Below the pieces are notes generated by a model. That model was not told where the DNA came from. It was given only the letters and a program-made list of their open reading frames with translations, and searched no databases. A stretch of DNA of 64,000 bases, taken from assembly GCF_008065375.1 (NCBI RefSeq), contig NZ_VJYI01000008.1, positions 372,001-436,000 of the forward strand, given 5' to 3'. Below are positions 1 to 9,787 of the stretch, in pieces. Made by a program: the position numbers and the translations under genes. Source of the stretch: Nonomuraea sp. SYSU D8015 (GTDB taxonomy: Bacteria > Actinomycetota > Actinomycetes > Streptosporangiales > Streptosporangiaceae). Position 1 is the stretch's first letter; the number at the start of each line of letters is the position of its first letter.

Positions 1-319
1 ACTGGAGGACGGCGTTGGAGACGATCACGTCCACCGGCCGGTCCGGGCGCCAGGTGGCCACGTCGGCGACCGCGAACCTGACGGACGTCTCCAGCCGACG
101 GGCCTTGCTGATCATCGCGGGCGAGGAGTCAAAGCCCTCGATCGTCGCGTCGGGCCAGCGATTGGCCAGCTCAACGGTGAGTTCGCCGCTGCCGCAACCG
201 GCGTCGACGACATAATCGGGGTTGACCGCCCCCACCCTGGAGATCAGTTCGAGGAACGGCCGCGACCGCTCGTCCGCGTAGACGGCGTAGGTGACTGGGT
301 CCCACATATCTCTTGACAT
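1..319 (-). CDS. tam: trans-aconitate 2-methyltransferase-like protein, 3' end outside window
   Basis: Class I SAM-dependent methyltransferase, only the first ~106 residues present because the gene runs off the left edge. It opens MSRDMWDPVTYAVYADERSR, very like Tam enzymes, and carries the SAM-binding motif VVDAGCGSGELT near residue 40 and the acidic residue of motif II in EGFDSSPAM. Tam enzymes methyl-esterify trans-aconitate, an inhibitory by-product of aconitase. The ATG at 319 lies just after a TTGACA/TATCAA-like promoter and could be leaderless; an in-frame ATG at 307 is the alternative. It is divergent from a MarR-family gene, the arrangement known for streptomycete tam and tamR. The family call is firm, the substrate is inferred. 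Confidence 0.75.
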   Translation of the reverse strand, partial: MSRDMWDPVTYAVYADERSRPFLELISRVGAVNPDYVVDAGCGSGELTVELANRWPDATIEGFDSSPAMISKARRLETSVRFAVADVATWRPDRPVDVIVSNAVLQ

Positions 320-360
320 AAAGATAATTGATATCGAGAGAGATATCTCGATGTCAAGAC
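307..360. promoter_or_regulatory. Shared operator/promoter between tam and the MarR gene
   Basis: The 57-base divergent gap is AT-rich and full of inverted repeats. Positions 307-326 read TATCTCTTGACATAAAGATA, with TATCT/AGATA arms. Positions 344-360 carry TATCTCGATGTCAAGA, close to a perfect TATCTTGA/TCAAGATA palindrome. TTGACAT (314-319 region) and ATGTCAA (351-357) also face each other. The minus-strand -35 TTGACA (352-357) lies inside the right-hand site, so a bound MarR dimer should repress both genes. This is the pattern expected of a ligand-relieved MarR/TamR switch. Confidence 0.65.
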
Positions 361-376
361 AGTACACTTCTGTGTC

Positions 377-883
377 ATGACGGAGGATGCTAGGGACGAG
401 GTCGACCGCCTCGTCGCGGCTTGGCGAGCGGAACGCCCCGACCTCGACGTCGAGCCGCTCCAGGTGCTCTCTAGAGTGTCACGACTCGCCAAGCATCTCG
501 ACCGGGCCCGGCGGGCCGCGTTCGCCGAGCACGGTCTGGAGCACTGGGAGTTCGACGTGCTCACCGCGCTGCGGCGGGCCGGGAAGCCGTACGAGCTCAG
601 CCCGGGGGCGCTGCTCCGCGCCACGCTGGTCACCTCGGGCACCATGACCAACCGCATCGACCGCCTCGCCGCCGCCGGGCTCGTGCGCCGGCGGCCCGAT
701 CCCGAGGATCGGCGCGGGGTGTTGGTGTCGCTGACCGACACAGGGCTGGCCAGGGTCGACGCGGCCTTCGCCGACCTGCTGCGGCGCGAGCGTGAGCTGT
801 TGTCCGGGCTGGGTCTCGACGATCAGCGTGCCCTGGCCTCCCTCCTCCGCACCCTCCTCGCCCCGTTCGACTCCCCCACGTAA
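377..883 (+). CDS. MarR-family regulator, TamR-like
   Basis: 168-residue winged-helix repressor. An N-terminal dimerisation helix is followed by the MarR core (about residues 30-155): HWEFDVLTALRRAG, the recognition helix region TLVTSGTMTNRIDRL near 95, and the wing RRRPDPEDRRGVLVSLT. It is transcribed away from the methyltransferase over a palindrome-rich gap, which suggests that it represses itself and tam, with citrate or aconitate-type ligands relieving repression as known for TamR. No ligand residues can be assigned from sequence alone. The ATG at 377 follows a weak ribosome site; a leaderless transcript is possible. Confidence 0.8.
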   Translation: MTEDARDEVDRLVAAWRAERPDLDVEPLQVLSRVSRLAKHLDRARRAAFAEHGLEHWEFDVLTALRRAGKPYELSPGALLRATLVTSGTMTNRIDRLAAAGLVRRRPDPEDRRGVLVSLTDTGLARVDAAFADLLRRERELLSGLGLDDQRALASLLRTLLAPFDSPT

Positions 884-1446
884 CTCTCCCTGGGAGCACT
901 CTCGCCTCTGGGAGCACTCTCGCTGCGGGAGCGCCGCTCTCTTTGCGGGAGGGCCACGTCGCGGCGAATCCCTTCCCCTGTCCGCGTGAACGCTCGTCCC
1001 CCTCCGCCGAGCGTCACGAGAAAGGGATCCGCCTTTCTTCCTTCCTCACGGTAGCGAGCGCACGCGCTCGGCCATCCGGCGGCCCCCCTGGCGACTGAAT
1101 CGGCTCCATGTCCGACGGCAGTGGGCACGTGGTACGGCGCGCGCCCGCGGAGAATGCACCGTTGCCAGTACTGCGGCGGACAGTCGACACTGCTGCGGAC
1201 AGGCGGCACGGCCGCTGACACGCGACACTGCGGCGGACACCCGGCACTGCGCTGGCCGAGCACCATGGCACCGAACCCCATGGCACCGAGCACCCGAAGC
1301 GACCGTGTCCGACGCGCCGGAGCAGTGCGATCCCACGGCCCCGGAGCGCCGGTTCGAGGTACGGCCGGGGCGGCCGGCCTCGCCAGCGGCGCGTGGGCGG
1401 GGACGGAACGCCGGCCTCGCCAGCGGCACGTGGGCGGACGGATGGG
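884..1446. other. Gene-free 560-base stretch with short GC-rich repeats
   Basis: No frame here has a credible start, ribosome site or recognisable protein. It contains two copies of GGGAGCACTCTCGC just after the MarR stop (around 893-925) and several CACTGCGGCGGACA-type units at about 1170, 1188 and 1226. The long open frames across it are composition artefacts. Confidence 0.5.
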
Positions 1447-3282
<1,836 letters not shown>

Positions 3283-3699
3283 GACGTTCCAAGGGTAGCC
3301 GCAGCGAGGACCATTCCCTGCTTTGGTCCGGGCCCCGCCGCAGCCCGCTGCTCCCACGATCCGGACCCGCCGCAGCCCCGGCGTCGTGCCGCGCCAGCTC
3401 TCGTGGCCCGTGCCCCACCGCAGACCGCTCCTCCGGAGCCCACCGGGGCCCGTCCCCGTATTCCAGGCCCCACCGCAGTCCCCTCCCGTTTCAGACGGTG
3501 CCGCGCCCGCACCCGGACGTCGGTGATCGTGTTCGGGGTGCGGCGCGGCATTCCGGTCCGCTCGAACACCGCAACCGCGTCGGCGGCCAGCCAGTCGGCG
3601 AGCAGCCGGTCGGGAGCAGCCGGTCGGGAGCAGCCGGTCGGCGAGCAGCCAAGGGTGCGTCGCTGCGCGGCCGCTCCAGGAGTGGGCAGGCGCGAGTGC
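3283..3699. other. Gene-free stretch between ispE and the ABC-F gene
   Basis: A 417-base gap on the path from ispE to the ABC-F gene. No credible gene was found. It holds repeated CCCCACCGCAG-like words between about 3320 and 3485 and a 14-base tandem repeat at 3601-3642. The two flanking genes are therefore probably not in a tight operon. Confidence 0.5.
3601..3642. repeat. 14-base minisatellite, three units
   Basis: AGCAGCCGGTCGGG occurs at 3601-3614 and 3615-3628, with a near-identical third copy at 3629-3642. A degenerate unit continues on each side. It lies just downstream of the ispE stop. Confidence 0.85.
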
Positions 3700-4623
3700 T
3701 CAGTGTCTTCTGGGGACGGCGGTGCCGTGGACCGGGCCGTTGACGGGGCCATGGGCCGCTACCGCGGTGTGGGCGGCGCCCGTGGTGGTCAGGCTGAGGG
3801 CCAGGTCGCGGGCGTGGAGGGCGTCGATGGCGAGAAAAGCGCAGGTGGGGCCCGAGCCGGAGACGATCGCGCCCAGGGCTCCGTGCTGACGACCGGCTTC
3901 GAGGGTCGGGGCGAGCTCGGGCCGGAGGTTGAGGGCCGCCGGCTGGAGGTCGTTGCTCAGGTGAGCGCCCAGGGCGTAGGCGTCGCCGGTGCCCAGCGCC
4001 TCCACCAGGGAGTCGTTCAGCTGTGGCCAGGGCACCTCGGCCCCCGAGGCCTTGCGGAGCCGGTCGCACTCGGCGTACACGCTGGCCGTGGACAAACCGC
4101 CGTCGGCCAGCGCGAACACCCAGTGGAACGTGCCGCCGGTCGGGAGCTCGGTCAGCTGCTCCCCACGGCCGGTGCCGACGGCGGTGCCACCGAGCAGGGA
4201 GAACGGCACGTCGCTGCCCAGGTCTCCGGCGATCTCCATCAGGTCGTCGAACGGCAGCCCGAGACCCCAGAGCTCGTTGCAGGCCACGAGAGCGCCTGCG
4301 GCGTCGGCGCTGCCGCCCGCCATTCCGCCCGCCACGGGAATGTCCTTCTGGATGATCAGGTCGGCGCCATAGGTGCGTCCCGCGTGCTTGGCGAGCGCCC
4401 GGGCGGCCCGGATCGCGAGGTTGCTGTCGTCGACCGGCACCTGGTCGGACCATTTCCCGGTCACCGACACAGTGATCGACTCGGACTCCTTCGCCACCAC
4501 CTCATCGAAGATCGATACGGCGTGGAAGACGTTGACCAGGTCGTGGTAGCCATCTTCCCTGAGCGGGCCGACAGAAAGCTGCACGTTGACCTTCGCGGGC
4601 ACACGTACGGTCACCGAACTCAT
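3700..4623 (-). CDS. ispE: 4-diphosphocytidyl-2-C-methyl-D-erythritol kinase
   Basis: 307-residue GHMP kinase of the MEP isoprenoid pathway, phosphorylating the 2-hydroxyl of CDP-methylerythritol with ATP. The N-terminus VRVPAKVNVQLSVGPLREDG holds the substrate-binding lysine, and the glycine-rich ATP loop PVAGGMAGGSADAAGAL is near residue 97. The C-terminal GHMP motif VSGSGPTCAF is near 265. The length is normal for actinobacteria. The start MSSVTVRVP at 4623 is chosen by homology; the frame stays open upstream to 4764 but that extension is not IspE-like. In related genomes it directly follows rsmA; here an NlpC/P60 gene and an arginase-like gene intervene. Confidence 0.93.
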   Translation of the reverse strand: MSSVTVRVPAKVNVQLSVGPLREDGYHDLVNVFHAVSIFDEVVAKESESITVSVTGKWSDQVPVDDSNLAIRAARALAKHAGRTYGADLIIQKDIPVAGGMAGGSADAAGALVACNELWGLGLPFDDLMEIAGDLGSDVPFSLLGGTAVGTGRGEQLTELPTGGTFHWVFALADGGLSTASVYAECDRLRKASGAEVPWPQLNDSLVEALGTGDAYALGAHLSNDLQPAALNLRPELAPTLEAGRQHGALGAIVSGSGPTCAFLAIDALHARDLALSLTTTGAAHTAVAAHGPVNGPVHGTAVPRRH

Positions 4624-4811
4624 CGATCTTCTGCCACTCTCATCGCTTGCCGGGGTCGGAGGACACTCGATGTTATCGGGGCACGCAGCCCTGACATGCG
4701 GTTCTCGAAATATGGCCTGGGGAGTGACTACTTCTCCGACACACAGAGTCAAGTTCGTGGTCATTTGCCTTTTTCCTCTCGGTAACGAGGAGCGACCCCG
4801 ATCTGGTTCCG

Positions 4812-5912
4812 TTGAGTGACGTAGTGGAGCTTTGTGCGTATGTGGCTGGGCATGCTGATCTGGTCATGCTGAAGGCGAGTTCGGGAAGGGTGGGCGTGTT
4901 GTCAGGGGTGTCGGTTGTTGAGGTGGCACAGTGGCGGGGGTCCGGGTCGCGTACGGCTGAGCGGCTCCGTGAGGGGGCCCGGCTGCTCGGCGCCATGGTG
5001 AAGGCGGATCGTCGAGTGCGGGTCGACGTCGATGACGACAGCCTCGTCGCCACCGCTACCAGGGTGCGCACGGCGATTGCCCACGCAGCCGCCGCCGGGG
5101 CTCGCGGCGGGCTGATGGTCACCGTCGGCGGGGACTGTGGTGTCGAACTCGAACCTGTTGCGGCGGCGAGGCTTGCGTACGGGGATCGGCTGGTCGTGGT
5201 CTGGTTCGACGCCCATGGGGACGTGAACACGCCGGATTCCTCGCCCTCCGGGGCCTACCACGGGATGGTGCTGCGTGCGCTGACCGGAGAAGGACCGCAG
5301 GGGCTGGTGCCGGACGCGTGTTTGGACCCCGGGCGGATCGTGCTGGCGGGAGTGCGGGATCTGGATCCCGCGGAGGCGGACTTCGTGGCGGCCGCGGGGA
5401 TCCGGCGATGGGGTGTGGAGGAGGACCCGGCGGCTCTCGTGGCGGCCGTCGCATCGGCGGGCGGCGAGCCGGAAGGCCGTGCGTCGGCGGGCGGCGAGCC
5501 GGAAGGCCGTGCGTCGGCAGGCAGTGAGGCGGACAACCGCACGGCGGCAGGCGGCGAAGCGGACGGCCGCACGGCGGCAGGCGCGCCAGACAGCGGCGCG
5601 TCGGACGGCGGCGCGTCGGACGGCGGCGCGTCGGACGGCGAAAGGGACGGCCGTGGGTCGGATGGGCGTGACCCCGTTGTCTATGTGCATGTCGACTTCG
5701 ATGTGCTCGATCCGGAGATCTTCCGGAGTGTGGGATGTCCGTCGCCTGGTGGGTTGCATCCTGAGCGGCTCCTGTCGTCCGTCGCCGCCGTCGCCGAGCG
5801 GTTCGAGGTGGTCGGGCTCGGGCTCATGGAGTACGAGCCCTCTCGGGATGAGGATCAGGAGTTGCTGTCGGGGTTGGTCTCCGGGCTGGTGGCGGTCTGC
5901 GCGCGCCGGTGA
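4812..5912 (+). CDS. Arginase/agmatinase-family protein with internal repeat insertion
   Basis: Ureohydrolase-fold protein, 366 residues from a TTG at 4812; an in-frame ATG at 4866 is a plausible later start. The binuclear-metal motifs are visible: GGDCG (family usual GGDH), WFDAHGDVN, and VHVDFDVLDPE near residue 297. The usual His of the first motif is Cys here, which is seen in some actinobacterial relatives and could alter metal binding. About 70 residues between the second and third motifs are Gly/Ala/Glu/Asp-rich tandem repeats with no counterpart in the fold. Substrate (arginine, agmatine or another guanidino compound) cannot be told. It is divergent from ispE and ends four bases before the convergent NlpC/P60 gene. 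Confidence 0.75.
   Translation: MSDVVELCAYVAGHADLVMLKASSGRVGVLSGVSVVEVAQWRGSGSRTAERLREGARLLGAMVKADRRVRVDVDDDSLVATATRVRTAIAHAAAAGARGGLMVTVGGDCGVELEPVAAARLAYGDRLVVVWFDAHGDVNTPDSSPSGAYHGMVLRALTGEGPQGLVPDACLDPGRIVLAGVRDLDPAEADFVAAAGIRRWGVEEDPAALVAAVASAGGEPEGRASAGGEPEGRASAGSEADNRTAAGGEADGRTAAGAPDSGASDGGASDGGASDGERDGRGSDGRDPVVYVHVDFDVLDPEIFRSVGCPSPGGLHPERLLSSVAAVAERFEVVGLGLMEYEPSRDEDQELLSGLVSGLVAVCARR
5454..5639 (+). repeat. In-frame 30-base and 15-base tandem repeats inside the arginase-like gene
   Basis: Four 30-base units (5454-5483, 5484-5513, 5514-5543, 5544-5573) encode SAGGEPEGRA and variants; the first two are nearly identical. Three identical 15-base units GGCGCGTCGGACGGC follow at 5595-5639. 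All keep the reading frame, so they form a flexible loop rather than a disruption. Confidence 0.9.
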
Positions 5913-5915
5913 GGG

Positions 5916-6434
5916 TCAGCCCGGGCGGACAGTGCCCCGGTAGACGGCGCGGTAGTAGGGCGAGTTGAGGAAGTTGGTCTTCTTGACCACGTCGCCGGTC
6001 TTCGGGGCGTGGATCATCAGTCCTCCTCCGAGGTAGAGGCCCACATGGGTGGGATCGCCTCGGCCGCCGCCGAAGAAGAGGAGGTCGCCTGCGCGGCGGG
6101 CGCTCGGAGGGATCCGGCGGCCCTGGCGGAACTGGGTGCCTGTGTAGTGGGCGAGGGTCACGCCGGCTCTGGACCAGGCGTAGAGGGTCAGGCCGCTGCA
6201 GTCGAAGCCCTTCGTGCCGGCTCCTCTGCCGATGCCGAAGGTGGGGCCCTTCGGGGAGCCGCCGCCCCAGGAGAAGGAGACGCCCAACTGGCTGAGGGCC
6301 GCCGCGGCGGCGATCTCGCCCCGGGCCAGCTTCTCCTTGGCCTTCTTCACGGACAGGGCCTGGGCCGTGGTGGGGAATGTGGCGAAGGTCATGAACAGCC
6401 CGCCGGTGACGGCGAGGAGGAAACTGCGGATCAT
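5916..6434 (-). CDS. Secreted NlpC/P60 peptidoglycan endopeptidase
   Basis: 172 residues. A signal peptide (MIRSFLLAVTGGLFMTFATF, cleavage near AQA-LS at about residue 26) precedes a single NlpC/P60 domain. The catalytic Cys sits in GFDCSGLTLYAW near residue 79, the His in GDPTHVGLYLG near 130, and a third polar residue follows in MIHAPKTGD. These enzymes cut D-glutamyl to diaminopimelate stem-peptide bonds in the wall. A good ribosome site GGGAGG precedes the ATG. It sits in the rsmA-ispE interval on the same strand as both, close to a gene for the wall-active Rpf. Confidence 0.9.
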   Translation of the reverse strand: MIRSFLLAVTGGLFMTFATFPTTAQALSVKKAKEKLARGEIAAAAALSQLGVSFSWGGGSPKGPTFGIGRGAGTKGFDCSGLTLYAWSRAGVTLAHYTGTQFRQGRRIPPSARRAGDLLFFGGGRGDPTHVGLYLGGGLMIHAPKTGDVVKKTNFLNSPYYRAVYRGTVRPG

Positions 6435-6585
6435 CGTTGACCTCCCTGGGTCCAGCCGTACGGATGGATGGTGGGAGGCCAGGATCGTGTGGCGAGGCGG
6501 GGTGGCGCGGGGCCGAATGCGATTCTGTGGACGACGAGGGCTTGTCCACAGTTCCGCCGGCTCTCCGCGGCTTCCGGCCCCAGCG

Positions 6586-7428
6586 TCAGGGTTTCAGTTC
6601 GGCTATGCGGGCGAAGGCCGTGATGTCGAGTTGCTCGCCTCGGGTCGAGGGGTCGACACCGGCCGCCCGCAGGATGCTCTCCGCCTCGGCCGGGCTGCCC
6701 GCCCACGACGCCAGGGCCGCGCGCAGCGTCTTGCGGCGCTGGGCGAAGGCGGCGTCGACCGCGGCGAAGACCTCCTCGCGCGAGGCCGCCGTGGCCGGTG
6801 GTTCGCGGCGGGTGAGGGAGACGAGGCCCGAGTCGACGTTGGGGACGGGCCAGAAGACGGTACGGCCCACCGCGCCGGCCCGGCGTACGTCCGCGTACCA
6901 CGCGGCCTTGACCGACGGTACCCCGTACACCTTCGAGCCTGGACCGGCCGCGAGGCGGTCGGCCACCTCGGACTGCACCATGACCAGGCCCTTGCGGAGG
7001 GACGGGAGGACCTCCAGGAGGTGGAGCACCACGGGGACGGCAACGTTGTACGGCAGGTTGGCGACGAGGGCCGAGGGAGTGAAGCCCAACAGGTCGTCAG
7101 AGGTCACCTTCATGGCGTCGGCGTTGACGACCGTGAGTTTGTCGGACGGGCCGCGCTCGGCGACGGTGAGGGGCAGTTGGGCGGCGAGCACCGGATCGAT
7201 CTCGACGGCCACCACGTGCGCGGCCGACGGCAGGAGGGCCAGGGTGAGCGAGCCGAGCCCCGGCCCCACCTCGATGACCACGTCGTTCTCCGACAGATCG
7301 GCCACGCGGACGATGCGCCGGACGGTCCCCGCGTCGATCACGAAGTTCTGGCCAAGCTTTTTTGTCGGACGAAGATCTAGCTTCTCCGCCAAAATACGTA
7401 TTTCTGCAGGGCCCAACAGCCTCATCAT
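6586..7428 (-). CDS. rsmA: 16S rRNA (adenine1518/1519-N6) dimethyltransferase
   Basis: 280-residue KsgA/RsmA enzyme that dimethylates two adenines in helix 45 of 16S rRNA during small-subunit assembly. It shows the family opening LRPTKKLGQNFV near residue 20, the SAM motif VIEVGPGLGSLT near 50, and the catalytic NLPYNV motif near 119. The length is normal. Two adjacent ATG codons (7428, 7425) are both plausible starts. In most actinobacteria it lies between rpf and ispE; here rpf is separated by two plus-strand genes, and rsmA starts about 90 bases from the divergent kinase start. Confidence 0.95.
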   Translation of the reverse strand: MMRLLGPAEIRILAEKLDLRPTKKLGQNFVIDAGTVRRIVRVADLSENDVVIEVGPGLGSLTLALLPSAAHVVAVEIDPVLAAQLPLTVAERGPSDKLTVVNADAMKVTSDDLLGFTPSALVANLPYNVAVPVVLHLLEVLPSLRKGLVMVQSEVADRLAAGPGSKVYGVPSVKAAWYADVRRAGAVGRTVFWPVPNVDSGLVSLTRREPPATAASREEVFAAVDAAFAQRRKTLRAALASWAGSPAEAESILRAAGVDPSTRGEQLDITAFARIAELKP

Positions 7429-7516
7429 CCAATCAGTCTCTCGCATCGAAGAACCTGCGATGGCGGATGGGGAGACCAAAGGGGAGGATGGCGTGGAACA
7501 GGAAGGGACGTCCCTC

Positions 7517-9787
7517 ATGGAGCCAACGGGCGCCGCGCCGCTCCGCCCGACGGATTTGCGGGAGATCGGTCCGTACCGTCTGCTGGGGCGACTCGGCGAA
7601 GGCGGTATGGGGACCGTCTTCCTCGCCCGCGCGCCGACGGGGCGTTTCGTCGCGCTCAAGGTCGTCAAGGCGGAGTTCGCCAACCAGGAGGGGTTCGCGG
7701 CCCGGTTCCATGCGGAGGTCGACAACGCTCGCCGGGTGGCGTCGTTCTGCACGGCTCAGGTGCTGGACAACGGCAACACCGGCGACGGACGGCCGTACAT
7801 GGTGACCGAGTACATCGCGGGCACCCCGCTGTCCGACCAGATCGCGAAATATGGGGCTCTGGATCCTGGGCCGTTACATGGTGTCGCGCTGGGGGTGGCG
7901 GCGGCGCTCGCCGCCATCCACGTGGCGGGGCTGGTGCACAGGGATCTGAAGCCCGCCAACGTGATCCTTTCGCTCTCTGGTCCGCGGGTGATCGACTTCG
8001 GGATCGCCAGGGCGCTCGACAGGGAGACCGGGTTCACGCTATCCGGCGAGCTGCTGGGCAGCCCGGGATGGTGGGCGCCCGAGCAGGTGCGCGGCGAGGT
8101 GGTCAGCCCGGCGGCCGACATCTTCGCCTGGGGCTGCCTGGTGGCGTACGCCGGCAACGGGCGGCACCCGTTCGGGCGGGGTGACCCCATCACCATGGCC
8201 CACCGCGTGCTGAACACCCAGCCGGAGCTGGGTGCGCTGCCCGCGCCGTTGAACGAGCTGGCGCGGCTGGCCACCTCCATGGACCCCGCGCTGCGTCCGA
8301 CGGCGCAGGACCTGCTGATCGCGCTGGTGGGAGGCAACACGCCGCCGCCGTCGATCAATCCCCCCACTCTGGTCGCGACCGAGATGTTCAACGAGTGGCA
8401 GCCGCCGCAGAACGTCGTGGACGAGCCCGACATCACGGCGACGTTCACGACGCCGCCGCCGGGTGACGCCACGGGGCGGGCGTCGAGCGGGCCCAACGTC
8501 GTCCACCCCGGTCCCCCCGGTCCCCCCGGTCCCCCCGGTCCTTCTGGTCCTTCCGGTCCTTTTGGGCAGGCGTCGGTCGAGGAGCGGGCGCGCAGGGAGG
8601 AGCAGGCGGCCAAGGAGGAGCTGGCTCGCTGGCCTGCGCAGCCCCAGGCCGAAGCACCGGGTAAGGGTCAGGTGCGGGCGCGTGGGTTCTTCCGGAGAGG
8701 TGATCGAAAGAAGGAGCAGCAGGCCCAGTCGGCGGAGGGAACGCTCGGAGGGACGGGAACGCCCGGAACGCCGGAGCCGCAGGCGCAACCGCGGCCAGCC
8801 GGCGGTCCTGCGGGGCAGGCGCCGCCGGCGCAGTTCGGGCTGCCCGGGCTCGCGGGGCCGCAGCACCAGACGCCCAGTGCCCCGGGCCAGGGACAGCCGC
8901 TCCAGACGCACAGCGCCTCAGGAGAAGGACAGCCGCACCAGGCTCCCGGTCTCCCGGGCCAGGAGCCGTCGCACCAGGCGGCCAACGCCCCCGGCCTGGG
9001 ACAGCCGCAGCACCGGACGGCCGACGTCCCCGGTCAGGGGCAGCCGCAGCACCGCGTGGCCGGAGTCGCCGGTCAGGAGCAGGGGCGGGCGGCGGCCGGT
9101 ATTGCGGGGCGGGAGCATCTGCGGCAGGCCGCCGGCATTCCGGGGCAGGAGCAACTACGGCAGATGGAGCAGTCCGAGCAGCGGGGGGCCGACACCCAGC
9201 CGGGTGACCGGGCCACCGCCATCACCCCGGAGCTGCTCCCGAGCGAGCCCGACACACTGGGCGGGACGAGGACCCCGGGCACTCGGTGGCTCATCGCCGC
9301 CGGGGCCGCCGTGCTGGCCATCGTGGTCACCGTGGCCGTGCTGATCGTCACCTCGGGCCGGAACACGGTCCCCTCCAACCCCGGCAGCCCCTCCCAGGCC
9401 GCCGCCACGGCGAGCCCCGACGACGTGGGCCGCAGGTTCCCGCTGGGCGCCGGCTTCGACGACCCGATCGCGATCGTGGCGAGTGCCCCGGAGTGCGGTC
9501 TGAAGGAGTACGAGGGCAAGACCGCCACCCAGGGCCAGCTCTGCGTGATCCGCTGGACGATGCTCAACCCGGGCGGCGAGCGGCGCACGCTGATCCAGCC
9601 GGTCGTCACCATGGTCGACGACCGGGGCGGCGAGCACGAGCCGGCCGCCCTCACCCTGCCCCCGGCCATCCTCCCCGGCGCCCGCGTGGACAGCGCCTTC
9701 GTGTTCGACCTGGCCGCCTACCGCAAGCCGGTGAAGCTGACGGCGACCATGCTCGAGAACGGCCAGCAGATCGAGGTGGCGCTGTGA
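7517..9787 (+). CDS. Transmembrane serine/threonine protein kinase
   Basis: 756-residue receptor-type kinase. The kinase domain (about 18-275) is complete: GRLGEGGMG loop, ATP lysine in VALKVV, catalytic HRDLKPANV and DFGIAR, then SPGWWAPEQ. A long cytoplasmic linker follows with a collagen-like run of Gly-Pro-Pro and Gly-Pro-Ser triplets near 335 and eight degenerate 12-13 residue units of PGQGQPQHR type. One membrane helix (about 597-618, LIAAGAAVLAIVVTVAVL) leads to an external domain of about 140 residues with two Cys. The ATG at 7517 is preferred over 7460 because GGAAGGGA lies at correct spacing. Its stop overlaps the next gene's GTG by four bases. Confidence 0.9.
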   Translation: MEPTGAAPLRPTDLREIGPYRLLGRLGEGGMGTVFLARAPTGRFVALKVVKAEFANQEGFAARFHAEVDNARRVASFCTAQVLDNGNTGDGRPYMVTEYIAGTPLSDQIAKYGALDPGPLHGVALGVAAALAAIHVAGLVHRDLKPANVILSLSGPRVIDFGIARALDRETGFTLSGELLGSPGWWAPEQVRGEVVSPAADIFAWGCLVAYAGNGRHPFGRGDPITMAHRVLNTQPELGALPAPLNELARLATSMDPALRPTAQDLLIALVGGNTPPPSINPPTLVATEMFNEWQPPQNVVDEPDITATFTTPPPGDATGRASSGPNVVHPGPPGPPGPPGPSGPSGPFGQASVEERARREEQAAKEELARWPAQPQAEAPGKGQVRARGFFRRGDRKKEQQAQSAEGTLGGTGTPGTPEPQAQPRPAGGPAGQAPPAQFGLPGLAGPQHQTPSAPGQGQPLQTHSASGEGQPHQAPGLPGQEPSHQAANAPGLGQPQHRTADVPGQGQPQHRVAGVAGQEQGRAAAGIAGREHLRQAAGIPGQEQLRQMEQSEQRGADTQPGDRATAITPELLPSEPDTLGGTRTPGTRWLIAAGAAVLAIVVTVAVLIVTSGRNTVPSNPGSPSQAAATASPDDVGRRFPLGAGFDDPIAIVASAPECGLKEYEGKTATQGQLCVIRWTMLNPGGERRTLIQPVVTMVDDRGGEHEPAALTLPPAILPGARVDSAFVFDLAAYRKPVKLTATMLENGQQIEVAL
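8509..8565 (+). repeat. Collagen-like 9-base repeat in the kinase linker
   Basis: About six in-frame 9-base units (GGTCCCCCC then GGTCCTTCT variants) encode Gly-Pro-Pro and Gly-Pro-Ser runs. They form a rigid polyproline-type stretch between the kinase domain and the Gln-rich linker. Confidence 0.8.

Noticed and set aside
3283..3752. A minus-strand frame of about 157 codons downstream of ispE
   Set aside because: Overlaps ispE in another frame, crosses the 14-base repeats and has no recognisable domain.
6437..7516. A longer kinase gene starting near 6437 or at 7460
   Set aside because: The extension runs antisense through rsmA. The ATG at 7517 has a good ribosome site and leads straight into the usual PLRPxDxREIGPYRLLGRLG opening.
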